Source: JBCDCB01 sp039182735
GTDB lineage: Bacteria > Planctomycetota > Phycisphaerae > Phycisphaerales > UBA1924
Reading direction: 5' to 3'
Length of the DNA stretch: 56,729 nucleotides
NCBI GenBank assembly: GCA_039182735.1
Contig: JBCDCB010000017.1
Coordinates: 1-56,729, forward strand
Shown here: piece by piece, positions 1 through 9,139 of the stretch
Layout of the letters: each line of letters opens with the position of its first letter
Numbering within the stretch: position 1 is the first letter of the stretch
Notes under the pieces: generated by a model
Told to the model about the DNA's origin: nothing
What the model saw: the letters and a program-made list of their open reading frames with translations, nothing else
Databases searched by the model: none
Translations under genes and position numbers: made by a program

Positions 1-2049
1 CGCGTGAGCAAGTCGCCCGCGCCGAACATGCCGAGCGACTCCGCGCGCGAGACCGACCCACGCTTCCACCACCTCGGCGGCACCGCGCTGCTCTTCGAGA
101 ACGTCGAGGGCTCCTCGTTCCCGCTGCTCATCAATGCCTTCGGTTCGTACCGGCGGATGGAGATGGCGCTCGGCGTGCAGGGCGAACTGCTCGGCGCCGA
201 CGACGGTTGGTCCGACCGCGGGTTCGCCGCCGTCGCCGACAAGATCGCTTCGCTCGTCAAGCCCGAGCCCCCGCGTTCGCTCGGCGAAGCGATCGAGAAG
301 GCGAAGGAGTTCGCGCCGCTGCTGCGCATCCCGCCGAAGCGCGGCTCGCGCGGGCTCTGCCAGGAGATCGTCTACGCGGGCGATGCGGTCGATCTCACCA
401 CGCTCCCGATCATCCGCTGCTGGCCGCACGACGGGGACTTCGAAGCCGTCGGCTACCCCGCGGGTGTGAACGACAACATCCCCGGCATCGAGGCCGACAA
501 CGCCGACATCCGCGGGCGCTACATCACGCTCGCCGGTATTCACACGATTCACCCCGACGACGAGCACAGCGACAAGCCCACCTCGCACAACATCGGCATG
601 TACCGCGTGCAGCTGCTCGGGCGCCACCGCGTCGCGATGCACTGGCACATGCATCACGACGGCGCGTCGCACTGGCGCGCGTGGAAGAAGCGCGGCAAGC
701 CCATGCCCGTCGCCATCGCACTGGGCGGCGAGAGCGCCCTGCCTTATGCCGCCACCGCGCCGCTCCCGCCCGGCATCAGCGAACTGCTCATGGCGGGATT
801 CCTCAATCGCGGTGGGATCAAGATGTGCCGCGGCAAAACCGTCCCGATCTGGGTCCCCGCGAACGCTGAGATCGTGATTGAGGGCTTCGTGCGCACCGAC
901 GCCGGTTTCATCGGGTACGACCCGCGCACGGGCGAGCCGCTCGGCGAGGGCGCCGTCTTCGAAGGGCCCTTCGGTGATCACACCGGTTTCTACTCCATGC
1001 CGGATCGCTACCCCATCGTCGAAGTCAGTGCGCTCACGCACCGGCGCGACGCGATTTATCCCACGACGATCGTCGGGCTCCCGCCGCAGGAGGACTACTA
1101 CCTCGGCAAGGCGACCGAACGCGTCTTCTTCCCGCTGCTCAAGACGCTCATCCACGACATCGAGGACTACGACCTCCCGCTCTTCGGCGCGTTCCACAAC
1201 GCGGCATTCGTGCAGATCGACAAGCAATACCCGCTGCAGGGGCGGCGCGTGATGCACGCGATCTGGGGCGCGGGGCAGATGGCGTGGACCAAGTCAATCT
1301 TCATCGTGGACGAGGACGTCGATTGCCACGACCTCGCGCAGGTGATGGACGCCGTCAGCCGGCGCTGCGATCCGCTGCGCGACATCGAACTCGTGCGCGG
1401 CCCGCTCGACATCCTCGACCACGCGTCGCCGAGGCTCGGCGCGGGCACGAAGATCGGCTTCGACGCGACGCGCAAGTGGCCGGGCGACGAGATCGTCGGC
1501 GACGATCAGGCCGAACTCCCGGAGTGGACGCCTCCGGATGACGAGCAGCGCGAGGTCTTCCTGCGCCACGTTCGCGCGGTAGACCATGTGAAGAGCGCGG
1601 AGCAGCCCGAGCTCTGCGGCAGGGGGTGGCTCTTCGTAGGTGTGGAATCGGGCATCTCACTGCGCGACGTGCGCACGCTCGTGCACCGCGTGGACCAGGC
1701 ATGCGACCACCACCCGGGGCACGCGCGCTTCGTCGTGCTGCTCGGTGAACACGTCAACATCGAGAACCCGGACGAAGCGCTCTTCCACTGGTGCGCGAAC
1801 TTCAGCCCCGATCGCGACCTCTACCGCGGGCAGGGTTCGAGCGGCAGCGTGGTGATCTTCGACGCGACCCCCAAGACGCCCTGCACCGCCGCCGAGCGCG
1901 CGCCGGGCGGGGAGGGCGACCCGGGTCATGCGGGTCTGGTGACGCCGATGCACGCGCAGCCCGCGCGTCCGTGGCCGCCGGTGCTCGAGATGGACGAGGC
2001 GACCAAGCGCAAGGTCGATGAGCGCTGGGGCGAATACGGGTTGCCCTAG
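1..2049 (+). CDS. ubiD: UbiD family decarboxylase, 5' end missing
   Basis: Member of the UbiD family of prenylated-FMN-dependent (de)carboxylases, which act on aromatic or unsaturated carboxylic acids such as 4-hydroxybenzoate intermediates of quinone synthesis. The 681 visible codons contain family blocks: GGTALLFENVEG near the start, EGPFGDHTGFYS (acidic catalytic region), YPTTIVGLPPQEDYYLGKATE and the FGAFHNAAFVQI stretch. The GTG at base 4 would give a protein lacking the usual N-terminal 40 or so residues before GGTALLF. I read that codon as an internal valine (the family commonly has IADRVSK here), so the gene runs off the left edge. The exact substrate cannot be read from sequence, and no ubiX-like flavin prenyltransferase is present in the window. 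The stop codon overlaps that of the convergent next gene by two bases. Confidence 0.9.
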   Translation, partial: RVSKSPAPNMPSDSARETDPRFHHLGGTALLFENVEGSSFPLLINAFGSYRRMEMALGVQGELLGADDGWSDRGFAAVADKIASLVKPEPPRSLGEAIEKAKEFAPLLRIPPKRGSRGLCQEIVYAGDAVDLTTLPIIRCWPHDGDFEAVGYPAGVNDNIPGIEADNADIRGRYITLAGIHTIHPDDEHSDKPTSHNIGMYRVQLLGRHRVAMHWHMHHDGASHWRAWKKRGKPMPVAIALGGESALPYAATAPLPPGISELLMAGFLNRGGIKMCRGKTVPIWVPANAEIVIEGFVRTDAGFIGYDPRTGEPLGEGAVFEGPFGDHTGFYSMPDRYPIVEVSALTHRRDAIYPTTIVGLPPQEDYYLGKATERVFFPLLKTLIHDIEDYDLPLFGAFHNAAFVQIDKQYPLQGRRVMHAIWGAGQMAWTKSIFIVDEDVDCHDLAQVMDAVSRRCDPLRDIELVRGPLDILDHASPRLGAGTKIGFDATRKWPGDEIVGDDQAELPEWTPPDDEQREVFLRHVRAVDHVKSAEQPELCGRGWLFVGVESGISLRDVRTLVHRVDQACDHHPGHARFVVLLGEHVNIENPDEALFHWCANFSPDRDLYRGQGSSGSVVIFDATPKTPCTAAERAPGGEGDPGHAGLVTPMHAQPARPWPPVLEMDEATKRKVDERWGEYGLP

Positions 2050-3299
2050 GCCCGCACTCCCGCGGTTTCACACACGCTCGCGAGCGCGTCGGTGGCGTAC
2101 TTCACGTCCTGCACGCTCATCATTGGGCCAACGCTCACTCGGCACGCGCCGGCGTGTTCCGGATCGCCGACCGATTCGGGATCGGTCCCAAACGTGCGGT
2201 GCGCGAGCGGCGCGCAGTGCAGACCAGCGCGTGTGAGCACGCCGAACTCAGACTCCAAGCGATCCGCCACCTCGTGCGGCGTCATCCCATCGACCGTCAA
2301 CGCGAACACGCCGACACGGTCCATCACGCCCTGCGGCCCGAGCAGACGCAGTCCGGGCAGCGTCTTGCCCGTGGTGCGATCCGTGATGCCGTCGATGAAC
2401 GTCTCGATGAGCGCGCGTTCGTGCGCGTGAATTGCGTCGATGCCGCGATCGAGAATCCACTCGACGCCCGCGAGCAAACCGGCGATGCCGAGCGCGTTGT
2501 GCGAGCCCGGCTCGTACTTGTCGGGCAGGTCGGTGGGCTGCGTGTCGTCTTCGCTGCGTGAGCCGGTGCCGCCCTCACGGATCGTCGCGATCAGTTTCTC
2601 CATACCGGGGCGCATGTACAGCACGCCGGTGCCGAGCGGGCCTTGCAGTCCCTTGTGACCGGGGAACGCGAGCAGGTCGATGTTCATCGCGCGGACGTCG
2701 ATCGGCACGTGCCCGATCGACTGCGCGGCGTCAACGAGCAGGGGGACGGCCATCTCGCGGCAGATCGCGCCGATCTCCGCGATTGGCTGCAGCGTGCCGG
2801 TGACATTGCTCGCGTGCACGACCGCGACAAGCCGCGTGTCGCGCGTGATCGCCCGGCGGATGTCTTCCGGGTCCACGATGCCGGTCTCGGGGTCCACCTC
2901 GACGCGTATCTGGGCGAAGCGGTCACCCATCTCATCGGCCAGCGTGTTGAGCGGGCGAAGCACCGAGTTGTGGTCCATCCACGTCGTGACGACGTGCTGG
3001 CGCTCGCGCGACGATGCCCGGACCAGGCCACGGATCGCGAGGTTGAGCGCGTCCGAGCAGTTCAGCGTAAAGATCACGTGGTTCGGCGATTCGCCGTTGA
3101 TCAGATCGCACAAGCGCTCGCGGCAGCGTTCGACGATCCCCGCCGCCTCGCGCACCTCGCGATAGGCGCCGCGCCCGGGGGAGACGCCGAGGCGTGTCGC
3201 GTAGTCCTGCACGGCTTCGATGACGGCGTCCGGCTTCGGGAAGCTGGTCGCGGCGTGGTCGAGGTACAGGCGGGTCGGTCTCGGGGATTCCGGCGGCAT
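2046..3299 (-). CDS. Class V PLP-dependent aminotransferase, cysteine desulfurase-like
   Basis: Cysteine desulfurase/selenocysteine lyase-like member of the class V aminotransferases, 417 residues. Cues are the N-terminal LYLDHAATSFPKP block, HASNVTGT, the cofactor-binding VDAAQS near residue 190, and the PLP lysine in FPGHKGLQGPLG (K216). A cysteine in GLHCAPLAH near residue 353 sits where the sulfur-accepting loop cysteine lies in relatives. The general role would be removing sulfur from cysteine for Fe-S cluster or thio-cofactor synthesis. No isc or suf partners lie nearby, so the acceptor is unknown. The start MPPESPRP was chosen because homology begins 10 residues later and the longer reading frame upstream overlaps the promoter side of the divergent neighbour. 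It converges on the ubiD-family gene with a 3-base overlap (CCTAGG carries both stops). Confidence 0.85.
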   Translation of the reverse strand: MPPESPRPTRLYLDHAATSFPKPDAVIEAVQDYATRLGVSPGRGAYREVREAAGIVERCRERLCDLINGESPNHVIFTLNCSDALNLAIRGLVRASSRERQHVVTTWMDHNSVLRPLNTLADEMGDRFAQIRVEVDPETGIVDPEDIRRAITRDTRLVAVVHASNVTGTLQPIAEIGAICREMAVPLLVDAAQSIGHVPIDVRAMNIDLLAFPGHKGLQGPLGTGVLYMRPGMEKLIATIREGGTGSRSEDDTQPTDLPDKYEPGSHNALGIAGLLAGVEWILDRGIDAIHAHERALIETFIDGITDRTTGKTLPGLRLLGPQGVMDRVGVFALTVDGMTPHEVADRLESEFGVLTRAGLHCAPLAHRTFGTDPESVGDPEHAGACRVSVGPMMSVQDVKYATDALASVCETAGVRA

Positions 3300-3379
3300 C
3301 GTGCGATCATAGTGGCGCTCCGCCGGTACCTGTAGAATCCCGAGCCCCTTCTCTCGTCCGTCTTGGAGGCTATTCGCCC

Positions 3380-5656
3380 ATGCCCGTGAAGTGGAATCGC
3401 GTCGCGTTGATGCTCGTTGCAACGCTCGTCCTGATCGCGTGGCCCGTGCGCGCGCAGCGCACCACGCCCAGCAAGTCCAACGACCGCCTCGCCGAGCTCA
3501 ACGAGCTCTCGCGCGCGGCGGACGGCACGCTGGACGCCGCCCCCGTTCTCTTCGGCGCGCTCAGCGCCATGGATGATCCGCCTCCGACGATCGGCGACGC
3601 GGAATCGGCGCTGCTCATGATCCCGAGCAACCCCAACTGGGGCGCTGTGGAGCGCTGGCTCGATCGCTCGGCGCAGCGCGACGTCATCAGCGCGATCAAC
3701 ACGGTGACCGACCCGGAGTCGGAAGACCCGCACACGTTCGGGCTGATCTACGACGCGGACTATGCGCAAGAGGCTTGGATCGACGCGGGGCTCTATCCGG
3801 AAGGGCCGTTCGCACGACCGCTGATGCTCACGGTCTACGCGCCGTACGTCGAGGGGACGTTGCAGACGTTTGCCGAGCGCCTCGCGATTATCGCGCTGGC
3901 CGAGTCGGCGCGCCTCGCCGCCGACGGCGACGGCGAGGCTAGCCTCGACATCCTGTGGCGCTGGTTCATGATCGGTCGCATGCTGGCCGACCGCCCGCTC
4001 GACGGGGAGTACTTCGTGGGCATCGACATGATGACCGGCGCGCTCGAGCGCATGCGCGATCTCGTGTATGTCTACCGCGAGTCGTTCACCGCCGATCAGA
4101 TCGCAGAACTGAACAACGACAAGCTCGGTCCGCGCAACACGCTCCTGGACCGTATCGATCCGCCCGCGGGCGATCGCATCGTCGCGTACGACCTCGTCGA
4201 GCACACGATGCGCGAGCGAGGCGGCCCGGACCCGAGCCTCTTCCCCTCGACGCTCGCCCGCCTCGCAGCCTCCGATCGACCGCTCACTCTCTTCGGCGAA
4301 GCCAGCCGCTGGCGCACCGTCGCCGAGACGCACGCCGGATGGTTTGAGACGTTCGATCAGATCACCAAGGTCTACGGCGATGCGGAGAAGCGCTGGGGGA
4401 TCGAGGACCTCTTCGACCCGCTGCTGCGCAGCCCGTCGGACCTCGCCGAGACCGACCCCGCGCAGTTCGCGCTGGTGTTCGAAGTCGCCGGGACGACGCA
4501 GGCGATGTATGACCGGCGCACACAACTGTTCAACGAGCTCGGCGCGACCCGTGCGGCGCTGGGCGTCGTCGCGTACGAGAAGGTCACCGACACGTTGCCG
4601 CCCAACGTCAACGCGGTGCAGCCGACTTACGTCGCGAGGCTCGATCGCGATCCGTACTCGTTGCAGCAGCGTTATCAGCAGGGACGGTTTCGCCAGCGTC
4701 TGTACCGTCGATTCGAGAAGAGCGATTGGTACCGCTACTGGGTGCCGATCCGTGACCAGCAGTTTGACGATCGCGAGATCCCGCAGCCTTACCAGGTGAC
4801 GATCCTGACCGAGGAGGTGGATCTGGAAGAGCTCGCCGCGGGCGACGGAGGGTTCACCCTCGATCGTGAGACCGCCGCCGGCATCCTCGCGCCCGCCGTG
4901 GCGAACGCGCGTCAGACCGCCGCGCAGGAAGCAGGCATTGATCTGGGCGGCGAGCCGATGTCGCAGGCGGACCTCGATCGGCTCACCTCGATGCTCGACT
5001 TCTTCGATTTCGAAGAGTTCGAGATCACCAACTACGACGGGCTGCGCGAAGCCGTTCTCGAACTCGCGGCTGACGACCTCGCCTCGCAAGAGTCCATCGA
5101 CGGGCTGACTGACATGTTGCGAGAGATGATCGAAGACGGCGCGACACCGGATACGGCGCGCGAGGTCCTGCTTGCAACACTTCGCGAAGACGCCACTGCC
5201 ATGGGGCAGGATGCGACCGGTTTCACCGAGATGATCGGGTTAGAAGTGTCGGACGTTGAGAGTGCGATCGGCGGGCTCATCGACGCGGTCTTCGACCCGC
5301 CCGCCGTGCGCGCCGCCTTCGACACGGTGCAGGGCGGCGGCTCGCTCAGCGCCGGTCAGACCGAAGCGGCGATCACCGCGATGATCGAAGGCGTCGTCCA
5401 GCCGGAGGCGATGGACCCGGTCCTCCGTGTCGTGCGCAGTGCGCTTGAGAGCCCCGCGGTGCAGCCCTTCCTCGCGATGATGAGCATGTCGGGTTCGCAG
5501 TTCACGCGGAGCTTCGACGACTCGACCTTCCTGCTGTACTCGGTCGGGCCGGACGTGCAGGACGGGCGCGCCGCGGTCGTCGGCGTCGGGGCGCCGGACA
5601 TCCTGTTCTGGCCACCGGTCATCAGCCTCCGACGCGAACACGAGCTGGGCGGCTGA
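3380..5656 (+). CDS. Large secreted protein of unknown function
   Basis: A 758-residue protein that I do not recognise. Residues 1-26 form a clear Sec signal peptide (basic start, hydrophobic MLVATLVLIAWPV, cleavage after VRA-Q). No membrane segment follows, so it should be periplasmic or released. The middle contains an Arg/Tyr-rich stretch (RDPYSLQQRY to YRYWVPI, about residues 425-465), then an acidic helical region. The C-terminus has FLLYSVGPD and DILFWPP motifs. Such an LYSVGPD tail is common at the ends of planctomycete secreted or pilin-like proteins, but here it does not assign a function. A good Shine-Dalgarno sequence (GGAGG, 3365-3369) precedes the ATG by about 10 bases. It is divergent from the aminotransferase gene, with an 80-base gap between them. 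Confidence 0.85.
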   Translation: MPVKWNRVALMLVATLVLIAWPVRAQRTTPSKSNDRLAELNELSRAADGTLDAAPVLFGALSAMDDPPPTIGDAESALLMIPSNPNWGAVERWLDRSAQRDVISAINTVTDPESEDPHTFGLIYDADYAQEAWIDAGLYPEGPFARPLMLTVYAPYVEGTLQTFAERLAIIALAESARLAADGDGEASLDILWRWFMIGRMLADRPLDGEYFVGIDMMTGALERMRDLVYVYRESFTADQIAELNNDKLGPRNTLLDRIDPPAGDRIVAYDLVEHTMRERGGPDPSLFPSTLARLAASDRPLTLFGEASRWRTVAETHAGWFETFDQITKVYGDAEKRWGIEDLFDPLLRSPSDLAETDPAQFALVFEVAGTTQAMYDRRTQLFNELGATRAALGVVAYEKVTDTLPPNVNAVQPTYVARLDRDPYSLQQRYQQGRFRQRLYRRFEKSDWYRYWVPIRDQQFDDREIPQPYQVTILTEEVDLEELAAGDGGFTLDRETAAGILAPAVANARQTAAQEAGIDLGGEPMSQADLDRLTSMLDFFDFEEFEITNYDGLREAVLELAADDLASQESIDGLTDMLREMIEDGATPDTAREVLLATLREDATAMGQDATGFTEMIGLEVSDVESAIGGLIDAVFDPPAVRAAFDTVQGGGSLSAGQTEAAITAMIEGVVQPEAMDPVLRVVRSALESPAVQPFLAMMSMSGSQFTRSFDDSTFLLYSVGPDVQDGRAAVVGVGAPDILFWPPVISLRREHELGG

Positions 5657-5733
5657 TCGGAATACTCCCGCGCCACGCGGGATTGAGACCACACGATTCG
5701 AACGACGGCGCGACGGAGCCGGAGGGACGTTCC

Positions 5734-6723
5734 ATGAGCAGTGACAACGGGAAGAGCGAGATCGAGAATGTCGTGATCATCGGGTCGGGCCCGGCGGGCT
5801 GGACCGCCGCGATCTACGCAGCACGCGCCGACCTCAAGCCGCTCTCCATCATCGGCGTCCCCAAGTCCAACCCCGCGCCCGTCTTGCCCGGCGGGCAACT
5901 CATGCTCACCACCGATGTCGAGAACTATCCGGGCTTCCCCGACGGCGTCACCGGGCCCGACATGATGGAGATGTTCCAGAAGCAGGCCGAACGCTTCGGC
6001 ACGCGCGTCCAGCGCCGCGACGTCACCGAGGTGGATTTCTCCGAGCGACCCTTCACGCTCACGCTCGACAACGGCGACGTTCTCAAGGCCAAGGCCGTCA
6101 TCATCGCCACCGGCGCGACCGCCAACTGGCTCGGGCTCGACAACGAACTCCGCCTCGCGCAGCAGGGGGGCGGCGTGTCAGCGTGCGCCGTCTGCGACGG
6201 TGCGCTGCCCATGTTCCGCGATCAGCACCTCGCGGTCGTCGGCGGCGGGGACACAGCCATGGAAGAAGCCACCTACCTCACCAAGTTCGCGAGCAAGGTC
6301 ACCGTCATCCACCGGCGCGACGAGCTCCGCGCCAGCAAGGTCATGCAGGAACGCTACCTCGCGCAGCCCAACGCCGAGGTCGCGTGGAACAAGGTCGTCA
6401 TCGATGTGCTCGGCGACGAGAAGATCACGGGCGTGCGCCTCAAGGACACCGTCACGGACGAAGAATCCGACATGGAAGTCGGCGGGCTCTTCATGGCGAT
6501 CGGGCACACCCCGGCAACCGGGTTTCTCAAAGAGAGCGGGCTCGAGTTCGACGACGCGGGCTATGTCGTGCTCAAGGGTCGGCACAGCTACACGAACATT
6601 GAGGGTGTCTTCGCCGCGGGCGACGTCGCCGACGCGGAGTATCGGCAGGCGGTCACCGCCGCGGGCATGGGCTGCCAAGCAGCGCTCGACGCCGAACGCT
6701 GGCTCGGGGCTCAGGACTCCTGA
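5734..6723 (+). CDS. trxB: Thioredoxin reductase (NADPH)
   Basis: Low-molecular-weight FAD-dependent thioredoxin reductase, 329 residues, close to the family length. It passes electrons from NADPH to thioredoxin in the cytoplasm. Visible parts are the FAD-binding GSGPAGWTAAIYAAR (17-31), the GGQLMLTTDVENYPGFP block, the redox-active CAVC (C151, C154), the NADPH-binding GGGDTAMEE (170-178) with HRRDELRAS, and the second FAD motif GVFAAGDV. The active site is CAVC rather than the CATC of Escherichia coli; CAVC is also seen in eukaryotic-type enzymes. The start MSSDNG was chosen because GGAGGG at 5721-5726 lies just upstream; a longer frame from a TTG lacks this. The 3' end overlaps the convergent antiporter gene by 13 bases. 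Thioredoxin-like candidates for other cell compartments occur elsewhere in the window. Confidence 0.96.
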   Translation: MSSDNGKSEIENVVIIGSGPAGWTAAIYAARADLKPLSIIGVPKSNPAPVLPGGQLMLTTDVENYPGFPDGVTGPDMMEMFQKQAERFGTRVQRRDVTEVDFSERPFTLTLDNGDVLKAKAVIIATGATANWLGLDNELRLAQQGGGVSACAVCDGALPMFRDQHLAVVGGGDTAMEEATYLTKFASKVTVIHRRDELRASKVMQERYLAQPNAEVAWNKVVIDVLGDEKITGVRLKDTVTDEESDMEVGGLFMAIGHTPATGFLKESGLEFDDAGYVVLKGRHSYTNIEGVFAAGDVADAEYRQAVTAAGMGCQAALDAERWLGAQDS

Positions 6724-8492
6724 CCGTCTGAGCCCGCCTCGTCGCCGCGGTCATCGTCGTCGGGTTTCGGACGCTGGTCGAGCGCGTTCTGCAGCACCCG
6801 TTCGACTTCCTGCGCTGTGACGAGTTCCTCGGCGATCACGGCGTTCGCGCCGAGGCCCGACGCGATCGTCGCCTGGCTCACGTAGCTCGTGCGCGCCACG
6901 ATAAACACGCCCGGGTTCATCTGCCGCGCGATCTTGCATGCGCCGAGCACGGCGAGCGGATCGGGGATCGTGAGCACCAGGATCCGCGCGTGGTTGATCC
7001 CCGCGGACTCGAGCACACCGGGGTCGGACGCGTCGCCGTACACCACCGAGCGCCCGAGCGAGGTCTGCTTGCCGATGGTCTTCATGTTGAGTTCGATGAT
7101 GGTGACGCAGGTGTTCGGGCGCGTCGCGATGTGGTCGGTGACGGCGCGCCCGACGATGCCGTAGCCCGCGACGATCACCAGGTCACGCCCCGGCGCGTCG
7201 GGGCGTTCGTCGGCATCAATGAGCGTCGGCGTGCGCAGCCAGGGCGGCGTCGCGCGCGTGCTGACCCTGTGCGCGAGCGCGTCGGCGAGCGTGAACAGGA
7301 CCGGCGTGAGGATCAGCGAGAGGATCGTGATCGCGGTGATGCGGTCGGCGGTCTGCTGCGTGATGAGCCCGAGATCGTCGCTCGCGGCGCGCCCCGCGAG
7401 GATCAGCCCGAACTCTCCCGCCTGCGAGAGCGTCAGCCCGACCTTGAGCGCGATCTTGGGCGGCGCGCCGACCGACCAGCACGCGAAGGCGATCAGCACC
7501 GACTTGATCAGGATCATCAGCCCGCCGCCCAGCAGGATGACCCACCAGCCGTCGATGATCGCCTGCGCACCGAGGCTCGCGCCGAGCGTCGTGAAGAAGA
7601 TCGCCATGAAGAGCCCGCGCAGCGTTCCGATCTGCCCGAGCAGCTGATGGCGGAAGGGCGTGGGCCCGAGCATGAGCCCGGCGATGAAGGCGCCGAGTTC
7701 GGGCGAGAGCCCGAGCCACTCGGTCAGCGCCGCCGCCCCGATCGCGAACGCGACCGAGAGCACGATGAGCCCCTCGAGCGCCTTGGCCCGTGCTGCCTCC
7801 TGCAGCATGAGCGGGAGCACGTACTTGCCCGCGAGCACCAAGAGCCCCACGAACCCGAGCGTCATCCCGATCTGACGCAGGATGCCCAGGAGCGAGAGAT
7901 CGACCGCCTGCGCGCTGGCGCCGGCGTCGGGCGAGCCCGCGATCGCGCCGAGCAGCGGCAGCGACGCCAGCATCACCACCACCGCCAGGTCCTGCACGAT
8001 GAGGATCGACATCCCCAGTTGCCCGTCCGTCCGCGTCAGGCGACGGTGCCGCTGATAAAGCTGCAGCACCACGGCGGTGGACGACAGGCACAGCGCCATC
8101 GCGACGATCACCGACCCGCGGAAGTTCCCCGCGACGAAGAGTCCGATCGGGCCCAGCACGATGAGCGACAGCACGATCGACAGACCCGCGGCAATCAGCA
8201 CGCGCTTCACGCCCATGCGGATCGACCCGAGATCGAACTCGAGCCCGATCCCGAAGAGCAGCAGGATGATCGCGAGGTGCGCGACCGAATCGATCTCGCT
8301 GCCCTCGGGGATAAGCCCGATCGCGTGCGGGCCGATGATCATCCCGGTGATGAGGTAAGCCGCGACCGCGTCGAGCTTGAGCCTGCTGGCGATGGTCGCG
8401 ACGATGCCAGCCGCGGCGAGCACGACGAGCATGACATCGAGCAATCCGCCCGCCGCCGCGCCGAGTTGCAGTGAGATCGTGTGAGCGCTCAT
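6711..8492 (-). CDS. CPA2-family cation/proton antiporter with TrkA-N domain
   Basis: KefB/KefC/RosB-like monovalent cation:proton antiporter of 593 residues. About twelve hydrophobic segments fill residues 15-405, with family motifs such as AYLITGMIIGPHAIG, LLLFGIGLEFDL and ELGAFIAGLMLGPTPFRHQ. A cytosolic Rossmann (TrkA-N/RCK) domain follows at about 435-560, with the nucleotide-binding GYGIVGRAV at 443-451. This domain usually gates transport by sensing NAD(H) or glutathione adducts. The acidic, low-complexity tail (PKPDDDDRGDEAGSDG) is not part of the conserved fold. It overlaps the 3' end of trxB by 13 bases. The likely role is K+ or Na+ efflux coupled to H+; the ion cannot be decided here. 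Confidence 0.92.
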   Translation of the reverse strand: MSAHTISLQLGAAAGGLLDVMLVVLAAAGIVATIASRLKLDAVAAYLITGMIIGPHAIGLIPEGSEIDSVAHLAIILLLFGIGLEFDLGSIRMGVKRVLIAAGLSIVLSLIVLGPIGLFVAGNFRGSVIVAMALCLSSTAVVLQLYQRHRRLTRTDGQLGMSILIVQDLAVVVMLASLPLLGAIAGSPDAGASAQAVDLSLLGILRQIGMTLGFVGLLVLAGKYVLPLMLQEAARAKALEGLIVLSVAFAIGAAALTEWLGLSPELGAFIAGLMLGPTPFRHQLLGQIGTLRGLFMAIFFTTLGASLGAQAIIDGWWVILLGGGLMILIKSVLIAFACWSVGAPPKIALKVGLTLSQAGEFGLILAGRAASDDLGLITQQTADRITAITILSLILTPVLFTLADALAHRVSTRATPPWLRTPTLIDADERPDAPGRDLVIVAGYGIVGRAVTDHIATRPNTCVTIIELNMKTIGKQTSLGRSVVYGDASDPGVLESAGINHARILVLTIPDPLAVLGACKIARQMNPGVFIVARTSYVSQATIASGLGANAVIAEELVTAQEVERVLQNALDQRPKPDDDDRGDEAGSDGQES

Positions 8493-8528
8493 CCCGGCGC
8501 AGCATACGTTCGCCGTCCGGCCCGCGCG

Positions 8529-9011
8529 TTACGCGCTCAACCGCGTCGGCTGCTCCTCTGCGGGCGACACGGCGCGCACCACCGGCTCGGGCATCGGCGT
8601 CAGCGACTCGCCCCCGATCGGCAGGCGTTCGTACAAGCGGTGGATCAGCACCCGCGGCGGGAGGTGGGTGCGCGCCAGGTGCAGCAGCGCGTCCTCGTGC
8701 CGGTCGTCGCAGATCAGCACCGCGTCGGCCTGCTCGAGTAGCTGCGGATCATCGATCGAGAGCATCGGGATCGGCAGGCGACGATCCTCGGGCCACTCGT
8801 CGCCCTCGACCGTCACCACGCACGTCACCGGCAGCTGCGTGATCCCCTGCACGTGCTTCACGCCCCACGTGATGTGCTCGTGCGTCCCGAAGACCGCGAG
8901 GCGTGTGAGCCCCGCGTGCGCCATCCGCTCGGCCAAACGCTCGAGACGCTCGGCGAAGAGGGCGGCGATCAGTTCGTCGTGCGACAGGCAATGGGCGGCG
9001 TGTGCTCGCAT
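8529..9011 (-). CDS. Conserved-type hypothetical protein with FGTHEH motif
   Basis: A 160-residue cytosolic protein that I cannot assign. An N-terminal helical part (SHDELIAALFAERLERLAERM) is followed by TRLAVFGTHEHITWG, then alternating hydrophobic strands and acidic loops (PIPMLSIDDPQLLEQADAVLICDDRHEDALL). The pattern of strand, FGxHEHxxW and a second strand resembles small Rossmann-like domains found at the ends of some sugar or methyltransferase proteins (their motif is often FGAGEHTRW). That is a resemblance only. The ATG start is supported by GGAGAAGACC directly upstream on this strand. The frame extends further upstream, but that part is Arg-rich and lacks codon structure. It lies 36 bases upstream of the antiporter start in the same direction and may be co-transcribed with it. 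Confidence 0.7.
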   Translation of the reverse strand: MRAHAAHCLSHDELIAALFAERLERLAERMAHAGLTRLAVFGTHEHITWGVKHVQGITQLPVTCVVTVEGDEWPEDRRLPIPMLSIDDPQLLEQADAVLICDDRHEDALLHLARTHLPPRVLIHRLYERLPIGGESLTPMPEPVVRAVSPAEEQPTRLSA

Positions 9012-9139
9012 GGTCTTCTCCTTGACGCACTGGGTATCGACGAGCCGCCCTCGTCGCCGTGAATCGCGGGGTGCCCCCGCGCGCGCACGCCGGTAGACTC
9101 CCCCTCGCACGCCCCATCGGGCGGAAAGAGGTGCCAGAC

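Noticed and set aside
4..6. GTG as the start of the ubiD-family gene
   Set aside because: Relatives have about 40 more residues before the GGTALLF block and a valine at this place, so the codon is internal and the gene is cut by the window edge.
3101..5089. A 662-residue open frame on the minus strand
   Set aside because: It lies antisense to the secreted protein gene, whose signal peptide, ribosome site and composition are convincing; the shadow has none of these.
6990..8474. A 494-residue plus-strand frame, very rich in Arg, Asp and Glu
   Set aside because: It is antisense to the KefB-like antiporter, and its charged composition mirrors the hydrophobic codons of that gene.
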